Source: Cucumis sativus (taxonomy: Eukaryota; Streptophyta; Magnoliopsida; Cucurbitales; Cucurbitaceae). Taken from it: 64,000 nucleotides of DNA. A program made the translations under genes and the position numbers. Below, in pieces: positions 10,948 through 23,724 of this stretch; the stretch's first letter is position 1; every line of letters starts with the position of its first letter. The notes below the pieces were generated by a model, which was not told the DNA's origin, did no database searches, and saw nothing but the letters and a program-made list of their open reading frames with translations. The stretch is taken from contig NC_026656.2 in NCBI RefSeq assembly GCF_000004075.3, positions 310,001 to 374,000 of the forward strand, in the 5' to 3' direction.

Positions 10948-13308
10948 ATGAAGAAGGACACCTCCATGAATTCTAACTTAAAGCTTATTCTACCTCCTCC
11001 CGACGAACTTACCTTTGGCTTCATGTAATTTGCTTTCTCTTCTCCTCTCTCTCTCTCTGAGAATGCATTCCCGGTTTTGTTTCATAATTCCGTTTATGCC
11101 GTCTGTGATCATTCCAGAACTCGAAGCGGTACTTTCACCGATGGCGATTTGCTTGTTAATAAGGACGGCGTGCGGATTGTTTCTCAAACGGACGACGAAA
11201 GTGTACGCAATTTTGAGCTTGTTTTGTTTTTTCTAGTTTTTTTTTTTTCCCTTCCAACTGTTTCTCCATTGCTAGGGTACTGCTAAACAGATGGCTCTGG
11301 GGATTTTTGCCCTATGCTTGTCAATGCCGGAATAAAATGTGTTTTGTCTTTTTTAGTTTACCTTTTTCATTTTCTCTGTGTCGATGGAGCTGCCTCCCAT
11401 TTTTTTCTTGTGCTCTGTTTGGTATTCGAGAATATTCTGCTAGAAAGCTGAGAATCAGATCTAATTTCGCTATTTAATTGTTTCGTGGTTGTTTATGTTG
11501 TTGATTGATCAGCCTCCACCAATAAAGCCCTCAGACAACCATTTGTCTTTAGCAGATTTAGACTCGATAAAAGTCATTGGGAAAGGAAATGGTGGAATTG
11601 TTCAATTAGTCCGACATAAATGGACCAACCAGTTTTTTGCTCTAAAGGTTACTCTCTCTCTCTTTTCTTTTTTAGGCAACATTTTGTTGATTATTTGATT
11701 TGTTTGTTCATTAAATAGTACTTCAAATAGAATCAAAAGCATGTCTATAATTTCGCCATTATTCGAAAATTAGTCCATCGGCTACTTCTGATGACTCATT
11801 TGATGGTGAAGCACTTGCCCTTGCTACTTGGTTTAGAAAGATGAAAATGTCAGTTCTTTCACTATCGCTTTTTTCTGGTTTCTTACAAGCAAAGTTTCCA
11901 TTAGTTTCTGCCTAACTCGCTCATCCTTGCCGAGTTTTTCCATAAAATGGGCTCTTATACGACGAATGCTTGTGTTTCCTTCTCAATAGAGGTGAGGTTC
12001 TTTTGACGTGTCATTCTTTCTAATTCAGGTGATTCAAATGAATGCCGAGGAATCTTATTGTCGGTTGGTTGCTAAGGAGCTAAAAATTAATCAGTTGGCA
12101 CAAAACCCTTACATCGTTGTCTGTTATCAAATCTTCTATGACAATGGTGCCATTTTCATTATCTTGGAATACATGGATGGTGGATCGCTTGCAGATCTTC
12201 TGAAAAAAGTTGAAACAGTCCTTGAGCCGTATCTTGCAGCCATTTGTTACCAGGTACGAGGAAGTTTAACGCACATTTGATTTGTGAAAATCTGAACGAA
12301 ATTTCAATACTTTGTTGTCTCGTTGAATATAGGTACTAAACGGGTTAATATACCTTCACCATGAAAAACATGTCATCCACAGAGACCTTAAGCCTTCAAA
12401 TTTATTGATAAATCATAGAGGCGAAGTTAAGATTACTGACTTTGGTGTAAGCGCTATACTGGCGAATACGGCCGATCAAGCAAATTCTTTTGTTGGCACA
12501 TATGCTTACATGTCTGTAAGTAACTTAACAATTACTTAACTCGGTAGTAGTTGCTCGGTTTTCAACCATCTTTTATTTTCTAATATATGGTATAGAGCTC
12601 TAAATTCTTGTAGTTTCATGCTATGATTGCAGCCGGAGAGACTCAATGGGGACAAATACGACAACAAAAGTGACATATGGAGTTTGGGTTTGATTTTGCT
12701 TGAATGTGCGACGGGTCAATTTCCATATGCTCCACCAGATAAAGAAAAAGGATGGGAAGGCTTTTTTGATGTTATGGTGGCCGTAGTAGAACTAGCATCA
12801 CCTTCTGCGCCCGAACAATTTTCTCCAGAGTTTTGCTCTTTCATTTCTTCATGGTATACGAGCTTTTGGGTTTGCGAATCATATGAAATTGTCTCTGCTG
12901 TTTCTAGACCAAAAGATTTCATACTTCTATAGCGACCCTAAATTGCTGAAACTGTCCCCAAACTTAGGAAAAATATGGCTCAGTGTATTTTATTCTTCTA
13001 TTTTTGGAGCGAGAATTTTCTCCTTATGATGAATTGGCTTTTATGTTTTGGTTAGCTTACAGAAAGACCCACAGAAGAGAAGCTCTGCACGTGAACTTCT
13101 GGTATAATTGATCCTTCTGCTGTTCTTTACTACTATGATTACGATTAAATTATAACAAGTCATATTGGATTCTGAATGTGGATTAAACCTTGTTAATTGG
13201 ATACTTTTTTTCCGTAAGGTGCATCCTTTCATCAAAAAGTTCGAGAACTTCGATGTAGATCTCGCAGCTTACTTCAAAGATGCTGGTTCTCCATTGGCAA
13301 CCTTCTAA
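10948..13308 (+). CDS. MAP kinase kinase, group A (MKK1/MKK2-like)
   Basis: Eight exons (10948-11024, 11118-11202, 11513-11647, 12029-12253, 12333-12515, 12633-12853, 13056-13101, 13219-13308) give 353 residues. This is a dual-specificity kinase that phosphorylates MAP kinases, acting in stress or immune cascades in the Arabidopsis MKK1/2 branch. Order: an N-terminal [10 protein letters not shown] segment with a basic docking-like start (MKKDTS), the glycine loop [11 protein letters not shown], lysine K99 in [13 protein letters not shown] (190-197), DFG (210-212), and the plant MKK activation loop T-x5-S at T220 and S226, then GTYAYMSPER. The C-terminal tail ends AGSPLATF, as in MKK2. The alphaC region [11 protein letters not shown] differs from the usual form, so this may be a diverged paralog. 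The start is at the ATG that gives the conserved [13 protein letters not shown] beginning. It converges with the U-box kinase gene. Confidence 0.92.
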
Positions 13309-14231
13309 TTTTATATGGTAACTTGTGATCTCTTGTTGATCCTGATCCCAGAGCTTGAAATTTAACATGTTGACATCATATTACTTAGTCGCCCAAAGTG
13401 AGATCGGCTTAAAAACTATCCCCTATTCATGTTTTTCAAGTTTCATTTTCCAAATCTCATTTTATTTCCATCTAAACAACGTAAACTTGCTCACCAGGAA
13501 CAGGAGTAGGCCACAGGCTCTTCAACTTTAACATATCTCATTTAATTACTTCAATGCCTTTGATGGGAGGAAATAGGTTACTGCAAGATCCAAACTTCAC
13601 CGAGGGACATTCAAGAACCCAATTCATTTGTTGATGAGTTAAATAATCCTAATGTAAACTATGTAACGCTCGTTGTAATATAGTTTGTGTTTTTACTACA
13701 ATGTAAAATGAGGAATGTGATTCAATTATTTTAATGAAAATCATTTTAGGCAGTCGAGAAAACTGGAAAAACTTTTTGGTATATATATGTATTGTGTTAA
13801 TGTAATGGAAACTTTATAATACTTGATTGATATTTATTGCTTATCAACGAGTCAGCTAACAAGCTTGCATTAAAGTACTTAAATTAACCCAATTATATGT
13901 ATTCTAAACAGGTTCGCTTTCACTACTTTCAAGGAATTAAAAAATTCATGCAATATTTTATATTTTAAATCTGAAGTAAATAAGACCATTATTTTAATTT
14001 TCAATCTTATGGACAATTTGGTCAGTTAACGGCTTAGCTGTGAAAATATACCATTGAACTCTCAATTCATTTTCTAAATAAACTTTGAATATTGGACGTA
14101 GTTCACACAACAAACCAATACTCTCAATTCATTCCTGAGACTACGCTGTAACTATACACTATACAAATATTAACAAAGACGAAAGGAACAACCATACGAG
14201 TGCTTGAGAAATTACAATCAAATTGTCCAAC
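13309..14231. other. Convergent 3' flanks of MKK and the U-box kinase
   Basis: This AT-rich spacer lies between two genes that end toward each other. It should hold both 3' UTRs. No gene, repeat or hairpin stands out by eye. Confidence 0.5.
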
Positions 14232-17200
14232 TTAGGAAGACGAAAATGTCACTCTTGACCTCCACTCTCGTATGGCAGAACGTAGAGTGTAGTTTGGAAT
14301 AAAAAAAGAATGCCGGAGCTTAAGCTTTGTCGCCGGCGATACGTCGTGTTTCTCGAGCCATGCTTTAATGGCAACATACTCATAACTAAAGCCATCAGCT
14401 GCTATATAAGGATCCTCCATGACTTCCTGTGTTCAAAAGATAAAATACAACAAAACAAGTTTATACTCAAGCTTCTGAAGAACTGATGATGGTGTGTGTA
14501 GTGTGTGTTTTAAGTTCACCTGGAGGATTGGGCAGAAGTAGTGGCTGGGGGGGTTGCCAAAACCATTGTCTTCATTTTGAAAAGTGTCTGCAAAATCAAC
14601 AAGTCTTTTAAGGATTGGAAGAACTTCGGATTCAAGATCTGGCCTATCCCTGCATCTAAGTTTCAAGCACTTCAATGCAAGTCGAGCTAGCTCTTCAGCT
14701 TTAGCTAGAGGCCAGTTACTAATTGACTTGTCTAGAATATCTGCAAGGGAAGCGCTTGCAATGGAATTTTCAATAGCGAGAAGAAGACCGTGTGGCTGTC
14801 GCCCAGTCAATAACTGCAGAATTGTTACTCCAAGTGCGTAAGTATCCGACTTTGGCCGGAGTGTGCCAGTTCTCTGATATTCAGGATCCATGTAATGTAG
14901 AGTACCAGCAAGAACGGTGTTCTGGTACGCCGTGACATTGTCTGGCACGATATCGCCAATGATCTTAGCCATTCCAACATCTGAGATTTTGCTTACGAAG
15001 TTTCTGTCAAGTAAGATATTACCCGGTTTGAGATCTCTATGAATAATAGGCTCTGGCTTTGAATTGTGTAAAAATGCAAGCCCAGAAGCTACTTGAAAAA
15101 CTATTCTAAATCTAGTAGACCAAGGAAGGGGAGCTTTTCCATTCCGGAGCAAGATATGGTCATCTAAGCTTCCATTTTCCATGTATTCATAGATCAAGCA
15201 ACCTCGCTCGGGACAAGCTCCAAGCAGTAAAACCACGTGTGGATGTCGTATCTGGCTAAGAATTTCAACCTGCAGAGATAAGTTCAGGTGATGGAATGAG
15301 GATCATTAATCGGATTAAAAAAACATGAATGTCAGTAAGAAATTTTTTGTAACAAACGGTACCTCTTTTAGAAACTCGTCTTTTTTCTCGAATATGTCGT
15401 GTTGAAAAACCTTAATGGCTACAGGGGTATGATCAAGACTGCTTTTATAGACTTTCCCATATCCTCCCTCGCCGATCACATTAACTTCATTGAAGAAATT
15501 AGTTGCAGCCTCTATTTCAGCAGTGGTATATCTTCTGTATCTCCTATCATTAGTCAGAAGAGTATCGATAATTTTCTGCTTCTCCACGGACTCCTTTAAG
15601 GCATCAAGCTCAGCTAACTGTCTTTCATAAGCTTCTTTAGCCAGCAAGTCTTTAGCCTCCTCCAGCTCTTTAATGGCTTCCAAGTGCTTTGCTTTCTCCT
15701 TGGCAGCAACTTTCCTCAAAGCTTGTTCCCTTTCCACAGCATCAGTCACTTTTCTTGATTCTTCAAGGTATTCTTGTGTAAGTGACTGAACCTGAAAATT
15801 GAAGAATAAATAGGCATTTACATTGTTTCTTTTTAATTCTTGTAAAGCCAATAGTTGGGTTAAAATTCAAATTAAATCACCAAAATTGAGCTCTCTCACC
15901 TTCTTCTGAGTGCGTACTAGTTCTTCACAAGCTTGTTTGTACAAGGAAACAGTGGTCTCTAGTTCTAGCTGCAGAGATTCAACTTCAGACTGCATATCTT
16001 CCTGCAATTTAGGACCTTTATTAAAGATTCACTGTAGCATCACCTCGAAATTGTGACAAAATTCCATCGAGAAAACAAAACCGAGATGGAAGCAAAGCTT
16101 GAAACAATAAAACAAAAAGACAACAAAAACCTCCTCAGTAAGAGTACGCAGTTGCTCAGTAGAGTCAACTCCGATGCTGTCATCCCTTTGATGAACAATC
16201 GACAAGTAAGACGAAGACATATCAGTTCCCAATGATTTTTCACTATCAGCACTGGAACCCTTGTAGTAATCAGTGTCACCAAGCATCCACTGCCTCGAGT
16301 CAGTTTCTGCAAAAACAATTACACACATCATTGAAAATTAATATAAGTTGTATTCATATTTATCTTATTTACATCATTCACTCTCTAAAATTACCAATCA
16401 ACCAAACTCAATGGACAAAGACAAATTTAATATGATATCTAACACACTCCCTCTATTTGTGGACATAACTAACTTACTGTTAGTAAACCATGTAAATTTG
16501 TATCAATTATTTATTGTTTTCACTTTTTGTTTATTCTTTGATTGTCGATTTCTTAACATCTTGTATTAGAAAAAACTAACAAGAGAAGCAAACGGTTTCA
16601 ACAAATTACCAGTAGATGGAGCAGTACTAGCCTTTCTTGTGATAACTCTTCTCTTATATTTAACATAAATATCAAAAGAACTAGAAGCAGTTCTCATAAT
16701 AGCAGAGGGTACTGAATCACCTTTTAGCTTCCTTCAGATAAATTTTCCAAAAGTTAGTATCAAAATGTTGAAGATCAAATCATCATTTCATGAATGAATT
16801 TGAATTTTGACACAAACATTAGCACAAAATGTCATAGGCTGAATGATAAGTTAATAACATAAAATCTACCAAATTACCTTGCTATGCAAGTTCTAAAACA
16901 AGAACCCAAAACCAAGCTTTTAATCCCAGATTCAGATGCATATCTCAAAAGTGCAGTGGCAGGATTATCATCCTCCAAAATCAAAGTTTCTACCAAAATA
17001 AGAAACTGAAGAAAAAATGCCCATTTTCAGTTTACTACAAATTTGGAGCTAAACTTTAAAAAATGAAGTTGAAACTACCTTTTCTCTTTTACATAACTTC
17101 TTAAAAGGGACAAAAACTTGTTCATATTTCTGTTTCACATCATGAACATAAAGAGCTACCACATCTGCATCAAGTTCTGAGACAGCCACAAGATCCCCCA

Positions 17201-17475
17201 CTATATAACAAAAAGATTAAGAAGTTGTTGTCAAGATTTATTTTCCCAGTGTTTCCCAGCAACCAAACAAACAGTTTTAGAGAAAAAAAAATACTTGGGG
17301 TTGGGATGGAGGTGATTTTGGGCATAACGTGAACCAATATGAAACGATCGGCGGTCGGCAAGAGATTCTCGACGGCCCATCTGACAGCGCGGCGGCTTCC
17401 TCCACCGCCTTTGCCGCCGCGGACGCCGTTAACGGCAATCGCCACTGATGTCATTGCCTTAGAAAACACCACCAT
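14232..17475 (-). CDS. U-box domain-containing kinase (USP - coiled coil - kinase - U-box)
   Basis: Nine exons on the minus strand (17475-17295, 17200-17079, 17005-16878, 16731-16610, 16306-16131, 16001-15900, 15791-15363, 15269-14520, 14426-14232) encode about 734 residues. Order: an N-terminal universal-stress-protein-like domain (VAIAVNGVRGG..ALRYASESGIKSLVLGSCF), a serine-rich linker, a charged coiled coil (about 240-355), a kinase domain starting VIGEGGYGKVY with VAIKV and HRDLKPGNILLD, and a C-terminal U-box (HYFCPILQEVMEDPYIAADG). This is the PUB32-35/51-54 type of receptor-like cytoplasmic kinase with predicted E3 ligase activity. The metal-binding motif reads DVG instead of DFG, which is normal for this subfamily. 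A second in-frame ATG at 17454 is an equally good start and would remove seven residues. It is divergent from LCYE. Confidence 0.9.
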
Positions 17476-18892
17476 CAACAAGAATCAGTCCAAAAATTTA
17501 TTCATTTTTTGAATTTACTTTCCATTTTAATTCGTATAATTTAATTGGGTCTTCGTCGTTCTTAGCTCTGGGAGGAGTTGACGATTGACTTTTGGGTTTG
17601 GATGACAATTTTGTGCGTACCGGTGACCATAATTCGCCGTCATAAACGTGAAGATAACGAGTTCGGTATATTTAACCGCTAGTTTTATTTATTTACTCTC
17701 TGTTTGGTACAAAATTGTAATTTACTACTTTTTTGATAACCATGCTATTTGGGAAACAATCCTTTTTGTTACCAACATGGTTTGGATTTGTTATTTAACC
17801 ATAGCTAATTGATTGTGATATAAGGTCTCCAAAGTCCTTCTCGAGTTCATTTATCAAAATTCAAAGTTCAACAACCTATTTGAAGTTTATAAACATTTAC
17901 ACAAAGTTCAATGTTTACTAACCAGAAGAATTGAAAAAAATAGTAAATTTGACAAAATATTTATGTAATATAACAAAATATTCAGATTTCATCAAAAATA
18001 GATACAGATATGTTTCTATGTGTTGCATTGATAAATAGTGATAGAAAAATAGAAAATTGTAAAAAACAATTATTTTAATTTATTTGGGTTTTTTTTTTTA
18101 ATATTCTTATAAGCTATTATGTATTTTTACGACGTTTATGAGATGTAAATATAGATCATCCATCCAGCGAACTTGTAATTTATTGCTCTTATTTTGAGGT
18201 GTACTAGTTTGTTTTAATGTCATTAATACTTCGGTTGGGATGGTTTTAAAGTTAAAACTTGTAGGATTAAAAAGACTTCATTTAGTAAACATAAATGGAA
18301 AATAGGTAGTTAATCCTGAGCTACATCTCATCTTGTATATTATACTAAATGGTCAAAATCACAATTAAATTCTTATTGCTCAATAGTGAAAGAGAAAACA
18401 ATGCTTAAATTCAGGGGTATTTCAGTAAAACCATAGCTCATTGCTTTGGTACTCGAACAGGGCGCGGGTGCGGGTGCGGGTGCGGTATTAGAGAGTTGTA
18501 AGACGTGGGATTTCGAACCTTCCCGCCAGTCGAAAATGGGTGCCCAGCTGCCTCGCCCTCGACTCCAACGAAACGAATCGTTTGCTTCCATGGATAAGGT
18601 ATCTTTTTCAAGGGACTTAAAACCAATGAGTTGTTCACACGTGGAGTTGGGGGATGGCCGTTTGACAAATCAGTGAATAAAACACCACCATTTAATTTCC
18701 CTCCCTATCCCACAACCTACAAAATTGGAGGTTAAGCCCAAGTAAACAATTCCAGAACTAGCGAGGCATCGCCAAATCCCATTCTCATGCTCTCTTTTGC
18801 TTTTGCTTTTGCTTATTCCATCTTCTTTTCCAACTCTAAAGCTCCATTAATGGCGTAGTTGCTTGCTTCTTCTGTTACCAAAAAAACCTTCA
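17476..18892. other. Divergent spacer between U-box kinase and LCYE
   Basis: About 1.4 kb carries the promoters of two divergent genes. The left part is AT-rich. A GC-rich island spans about 18430-18600 and includes three tandem copies of gcgggt (about 18463-18483). A CACGTG G-box lies at 18638-18643. An open frame runs through the island but shows no known domain and is treated as chance. Confidence 0.5.
18638..18643. promoter_or_regulatory. G-box (CACGTG) upstream of LCYE
   Basis: A perfect CACGTG in the context ttcacacgtggag lies about 250 bp before the LCYE ATG. G-boxes bind HY5 and PIF factors, which control carotenoid genes in other plants. Use at this site is an inference. Confidence 0.4.
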
Positions 18893-21800
18893 ATGGAGTG
18901 TATGGGACTCACTGCTCGGAACTTTGCGGCAATGGCCGCTTCTTATACCTCTAATCTACCTTCCACTGGAACTAGGAGACTCCGGTTATTATGTAGAACA
19001 GAAAGTCTTCAGTTCCGTTTGCGTCGTCCTTCGGTGTTTGTTATGGCAAGTGCTGGAAGTGAGAGTTGTATCGCAGTCAGAGAAGGATTCGCAGACGACG
19101 AAGATTATATCAAGGGCGGTGGCTCTGAGCTTCTGTTTGTTCAAATGCAGCAGAACAAGACGATGGAGATGCAGTCCAAGCTCGCCGACGAGGTTCGGCT
19201 ATCTCTTCCCATTCTTCATACTATTTCATCGCTTACCTTTTTGCTATTTTACTCGCCATTGCTTTTTGCAGTTTGTCGATAATTATTAAATGCTCAAATT
19301 CATTTCAACTTTTTTTTTTTTTACTTGTTATTTGGATTGATGCCGCTATAATTTTAATATGATTGTGTTCGTAAAAGCTAAAACTCCCTACAATTTAATC
19401 TTGTATGCATTAATGACTCAATCCACCCTAATTTCAAAGCTTATGCATATGGGAATTTGGAGAATTTAAGATTATATATGTGGGCCTCTATTATTTGATT
19501 AAACTATGCAATTATACTTCAGATGCTTAGTTTAATGAAACTATTGTCTCTATGACTCACTCTCCATTTTTCAACTTCGGGTTATTACTCATGGCCAACG
19601 TTTCAGTTTTCTTTAACGTCCGGCATAAGAATTAGGATTGCACTGATATTGTTGGATTTGATCGAGGACGTTTCAATTTTGATACGACTAAAGATGTTAC
19701 TTCTCTAGAAGTTTGAAGTATATAATCAATACTTCTTTGATAATGCAATATTGTTTTGAAAAATAAGTAATTCTCGAAAGGGTTGAACTGTATTTTCTTT
19801 TCCATTATCTTTTGTGTGATTCTGTTTCTAGTAATGAGTATTATTCTACAGGCGTTTCAATTTAAGTGTGGGATACCTCCTTTTATTATTGTTGCAGCTA
19901 CCGCCAATATCAGTTGGAAATGGCGTATTGGACTTGGTTGTTATTGGTTGTGGTCCTGCTGGTCTTGCTCTGGCTGCGGAATCGGCTGCTTTGGGGTTAA
20001 AAGTTGGACTCATTGGTCCAGATCTGCCATTTACAAATAATTATGGCGTGTGGGAAGATGAATTTAAAGGTATGTTGATGCATGCTTCTCATTCTTTTAG
20101 CAACATTTCGTACCGCCCTGGACTTAGTTCAGTCTTAAACTATGCTCATAATAAGCGAATAACTAAGGAGAAATTGTTTCCAAAATCCATCTCACTATGT
20201 TATAGAATATATTTCTCCTTACCCTTCTAATATAACTCATTAAATCCATTCCAAAAGTTTTAAATGGTTATATTCTCACCTGTGTCATAAGGTGCGAATA
20301 TCCATTGAATGATAAATTACATCCAGTTTAATGCCTGGAAGCTTTCGTGTGAAGCGACAAGATAAATTACTATGGATGAACTCCAGCCTCCACTTTCATC
20401 TAAACTCTATTTTTCAACTTTACAGATCTTGGGCTTGAAGGGTGTATAGAGCATGTATGGCCGGATACAGTCATATATCTTGATGACAAGGATCCTGTTC
20501 TTATTGGCCGTGCATATGGACGTGTTAGTAGGCATTTGCTTCACGAAGAGCTGCTTAAAAAGTAAGTGTGATTTTTGGTACAACTACTTATTTGTACATT
20601 TGGAATTTATATAATGTAATAATTTCTGTAGGTGTATCAAGTCGGGTGTTTCATATCTCAACTCCAGAGTGGACAGCATTACGGAAACTGCCACTGGCCA
20701 TAGCCTTGTAGCCTGTGAACATGATATTTTTGTTCCGTGCAGGTAAAATGGCATTACCTTATTTTCATGCTGTTGGCCTCGTTGTGAATTTCGACGCAGC
20801 TCGCTTATATTAACTATTTGTTCCTTCCTCAAATATTAAAATTTGTATTGTAGACTGGCAACAGTTGCATCAGGAGCAGCTTCAGGTAAATTGTTGCAGT
20901 ACGAGGTTGGTGGGCCAAAGGTGTCTGTCCAAACAGCTTATGGTGTGGAGGTTGAGGTAGGAAGGAGAATTCCTCTGTTTATTTTTCTTTCTTTTCCTCC
21001 TACGTACAGACGACTTGTACAATCTCTAAACAAGTTGTATTGTTCTATGATAGTCACTGCTTAGTTTGCAAATCATTCCTTGAATACCGTGTTGAAAGAA
21101 ACTCTTAGACAGAGTTTCAACTTCCTTTAGCTAATATTAAAAATTAAGGTGTACTATATATTTCATGCAGTCTGCTACCTGAGGTAAAACGTGAAATGTA
21201 GAATTAGATGAGTTTTATCGAACCATTACTTGTAATTCTCGATAATGCGCTGTAGTGTTATTTTCTCAACAAAATAATCTTCGGTTCTTGAAATTTTGTT
21301 GTGTCGATAACTAATCTGTGCTTCTGTATGGCCATTTCAGGTGGAAAACAATCCTTATGATCCAAGTCTTATGGTTTTTATGGACTACAGGGACTACGCA
21401 AAGCAAGAAAATTCTTCTTTAGAAGCACAATATCCTACATTTCTTTACGCCATGCCCATGTCTCCGACAAAAGTATTCTTTGAGGTCTGCACAGTTGTTA
21501 TTTATTAGTTTATCTTTGTATTTTATTTTTCTCAGAATCATGTATGAATTATACTTGGAAATTAAAATTTTGCAGGAAACTTGTTTAGCTTCAAAAGAAG
21601 CTATGCCATTTGATCTGTTAAAGAAAAAACTCATGTCTAGATTAAAGACAATGGGGATCCGAATAGTGAAAACATATGAAGAGGTACTGTTCGTGAATGA
21701 TATTATTGCGTTTAAAGCATGTTACAACTTACTATTTGTTCGATACCTCCTTACATCTGACATCTGCTTCAGAACAATACTGAGATGGGCGTCCATGTCA

Positions 21801-23724
21801 TGTGTATGTCTGTTTTTTCCCCTCCATTCTTCCTACTAGTAGCGAGTCAACTAGGAGAGTGAAGTATATAGGAAACAAATCCCTTTCAAAATAAGATAGA
21901 AGACGTAGATGAATTATCAACCTTCCTTTTCTGGAAGTTTTGAATTGCACCCTTTTCGTGTGGCTTTTATGTGTCGTATTCTTATTGGTGCATGTTGACG
22001 TACAATTAACATGAAAAGGTGTGTAAGCATATGAAGTTTTACCATCTCTCATTACACTGTGAATGATGCTTTTGCATCAGTTGAGATCTATGACTGCAAA
22101 TCAGTGTAATGTTAGTTACACTCAAATATTTGCTTCCCTGCTTTTCAGCAGACCAACCAGAACTGAGTAAATTTCCACACCTATTGATGGATGGGGTAGA
22201 AGATCATTATTTGTGACGAAACTAGTTGTTTATAAATTTGTTTTCCTCAGAATAATGCATGGCATGAAGCTCTCTCCGGTTAAATTCCAATACTTTGTTT
22301 GTTTATCGCATATGCTATCAGTTTTCTTCCATTTCAAGTTATCAAATTTTGTACACCTTCTTATTCTTTACAGTTCTCGTATAAACCAGTTAAAGAATGA
22401 AAAGGATGTAATCTTTCATGTAGGAATGGTCTTATATTCCAGTTGGTGGATCCTTGCCAAACACAGAGCAGAAAAACCTCGCATTTGGTGCAGCTGCCAG
22501 CATGGTACATCCAGCCACCGGTATTAAAAAAGCGACCTGAACATACATCTTATAGAATAATCAGTCTAAAAAAATCTTATTCACTTCATTTTTATTCATC
22601 AAGCAGGTTATTCAGTTGTTAGATCTCTGTCTGAAGCTCCAAAATATGCTTCTGTTATTGCAAAAGTTTTGAAGCAAGGACAGCTAAAGGATGGTCTTGC
22701 TAGCGGAAGAAATTATGGGAATATCTCAATGCAGGGTGAGCCAGTTTTTTTGTTTAGATCTATCTCAAGGAGACCATTTTATTCTGTACATATATCTTTC
22801 AAGTAATTTTCAATGTTTATTAATTCATCTTCGATTCCAGCGTGGAACACTCTTTGGCCACGAGAAAGGAAACGCCAGAGAGCATTTTTTCTCTTTGGGC
22901 TTGCACTGATTGTTCAACTGGACATTGAAGGCATTCGAACATTTTTCCGGACTTTCTTCCAATTGCCAGATTGGTACGATCAATTTCCTCTTAAGATGAT
23001 GACATCAAAATTTACTTATGTAGTCTGATAATCTTGTGCTTAGACTTGTAACATCCTGGTACTTTAGCTTGTTGGATTCCATAAGAAAGTAGTAGTTACT
23101 CAACATAAAGGCTGCCAATTCTAATTGAAAGTCAGAATGTTTAATTGGATGAAGGACCTTCATTAACCAATTATGTTTTAGACTAGTGATTGACATTAAG
23201 ATGAAAAATCTTTTATAGTTACAAGTGAAATTGCTTTTATATCCAAGATCCTCCTCACTTCAAGCATGATACTAACCCAACCGACTAAAGCATTACGATG
23301 TAAGGAGTCTATCTAGAGAAGTGCACTATAAACTCTTTAACCTAAAAGGTGTATCTAATCTGTATATTCAATACTCTCTATACTCATGAATGTAGCTAAC
23401 ACTTCGGTAGTAAATTTGATGTAAATTTGTGTACAGAGTCTCTATTGTTTTACGTTTTCTTTTCTTCTTTTTCTTTAATTGTGGACAGAAGATTTTGCCG
23501 GATTGTTAATAAACTGAACGTTAGTTGTAGACTCAGTATCGTTCTTAACACGCAGGATGTGGCAAGGATTCCTTGGATCTACTTTATCTTCAGGAGACCT
23601 TGCACTTTTTGCATTGTATATGTTCGTCATTGCTCCAAATGACCTAAGAATGTGCCTCGTTAAACATCTCCTTTCTGATCCCACTGGAGCAACCATGATA
23701 AGAACATATCTCACAGTAGCTTGA
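18893..23724 (+). CDS. LCYE: Lycopene epsilon-cyclase, chloroplastic
   Basis: Eleven exons (18893-19192, 19898-20069, 20426-20561, 20632-20742, 20854-20956, 21341-21484, 21576-21683, 22424-22520, 22607-22735, 22841-22973, 23556-23724) encode 533 residues. The enzyme adds an epsilon ring to lycopene in plastids, which commits carbon to alpha-carotene and lutein. The first roughly 60 residues (MECMGLTARNFAAMAAS, then Arg- and Ser-rich) resemble a transit peptide. There follow ESCIAVREGFADDEDY, FVQMQQNKTMEMQSKL, the dinucleotide-binding loop VVIGCGPAGLALAAES (about 114-129), PFTNNYGVWEDEF, FLYAMPMSPTKVFFEETC, EEEWSYIPVGGSLPNTEQ and PATGYSVVRSLSEAPKY. EEEWSYIPVGG and the N-terminal MEC..RNFAAMA identify the epsilon type over beta-cyclase. 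All motifs are intact and the length is normal. Confidence 0.97.

Noticed and set aside
14942-14990. Inactive kinase because of DVG instead of DFG in the U-box kinase
   Set aside because: The aspartate is kept and DVG is usual in this subfamily, so it is not evidence of inactivity.
18446-18676. Open frame upstream of LCYE with GAGAGA-like start
   Set aside because: It arises from the gcgggt repeat and GC-rich island, with no homology recognised and no splice context.
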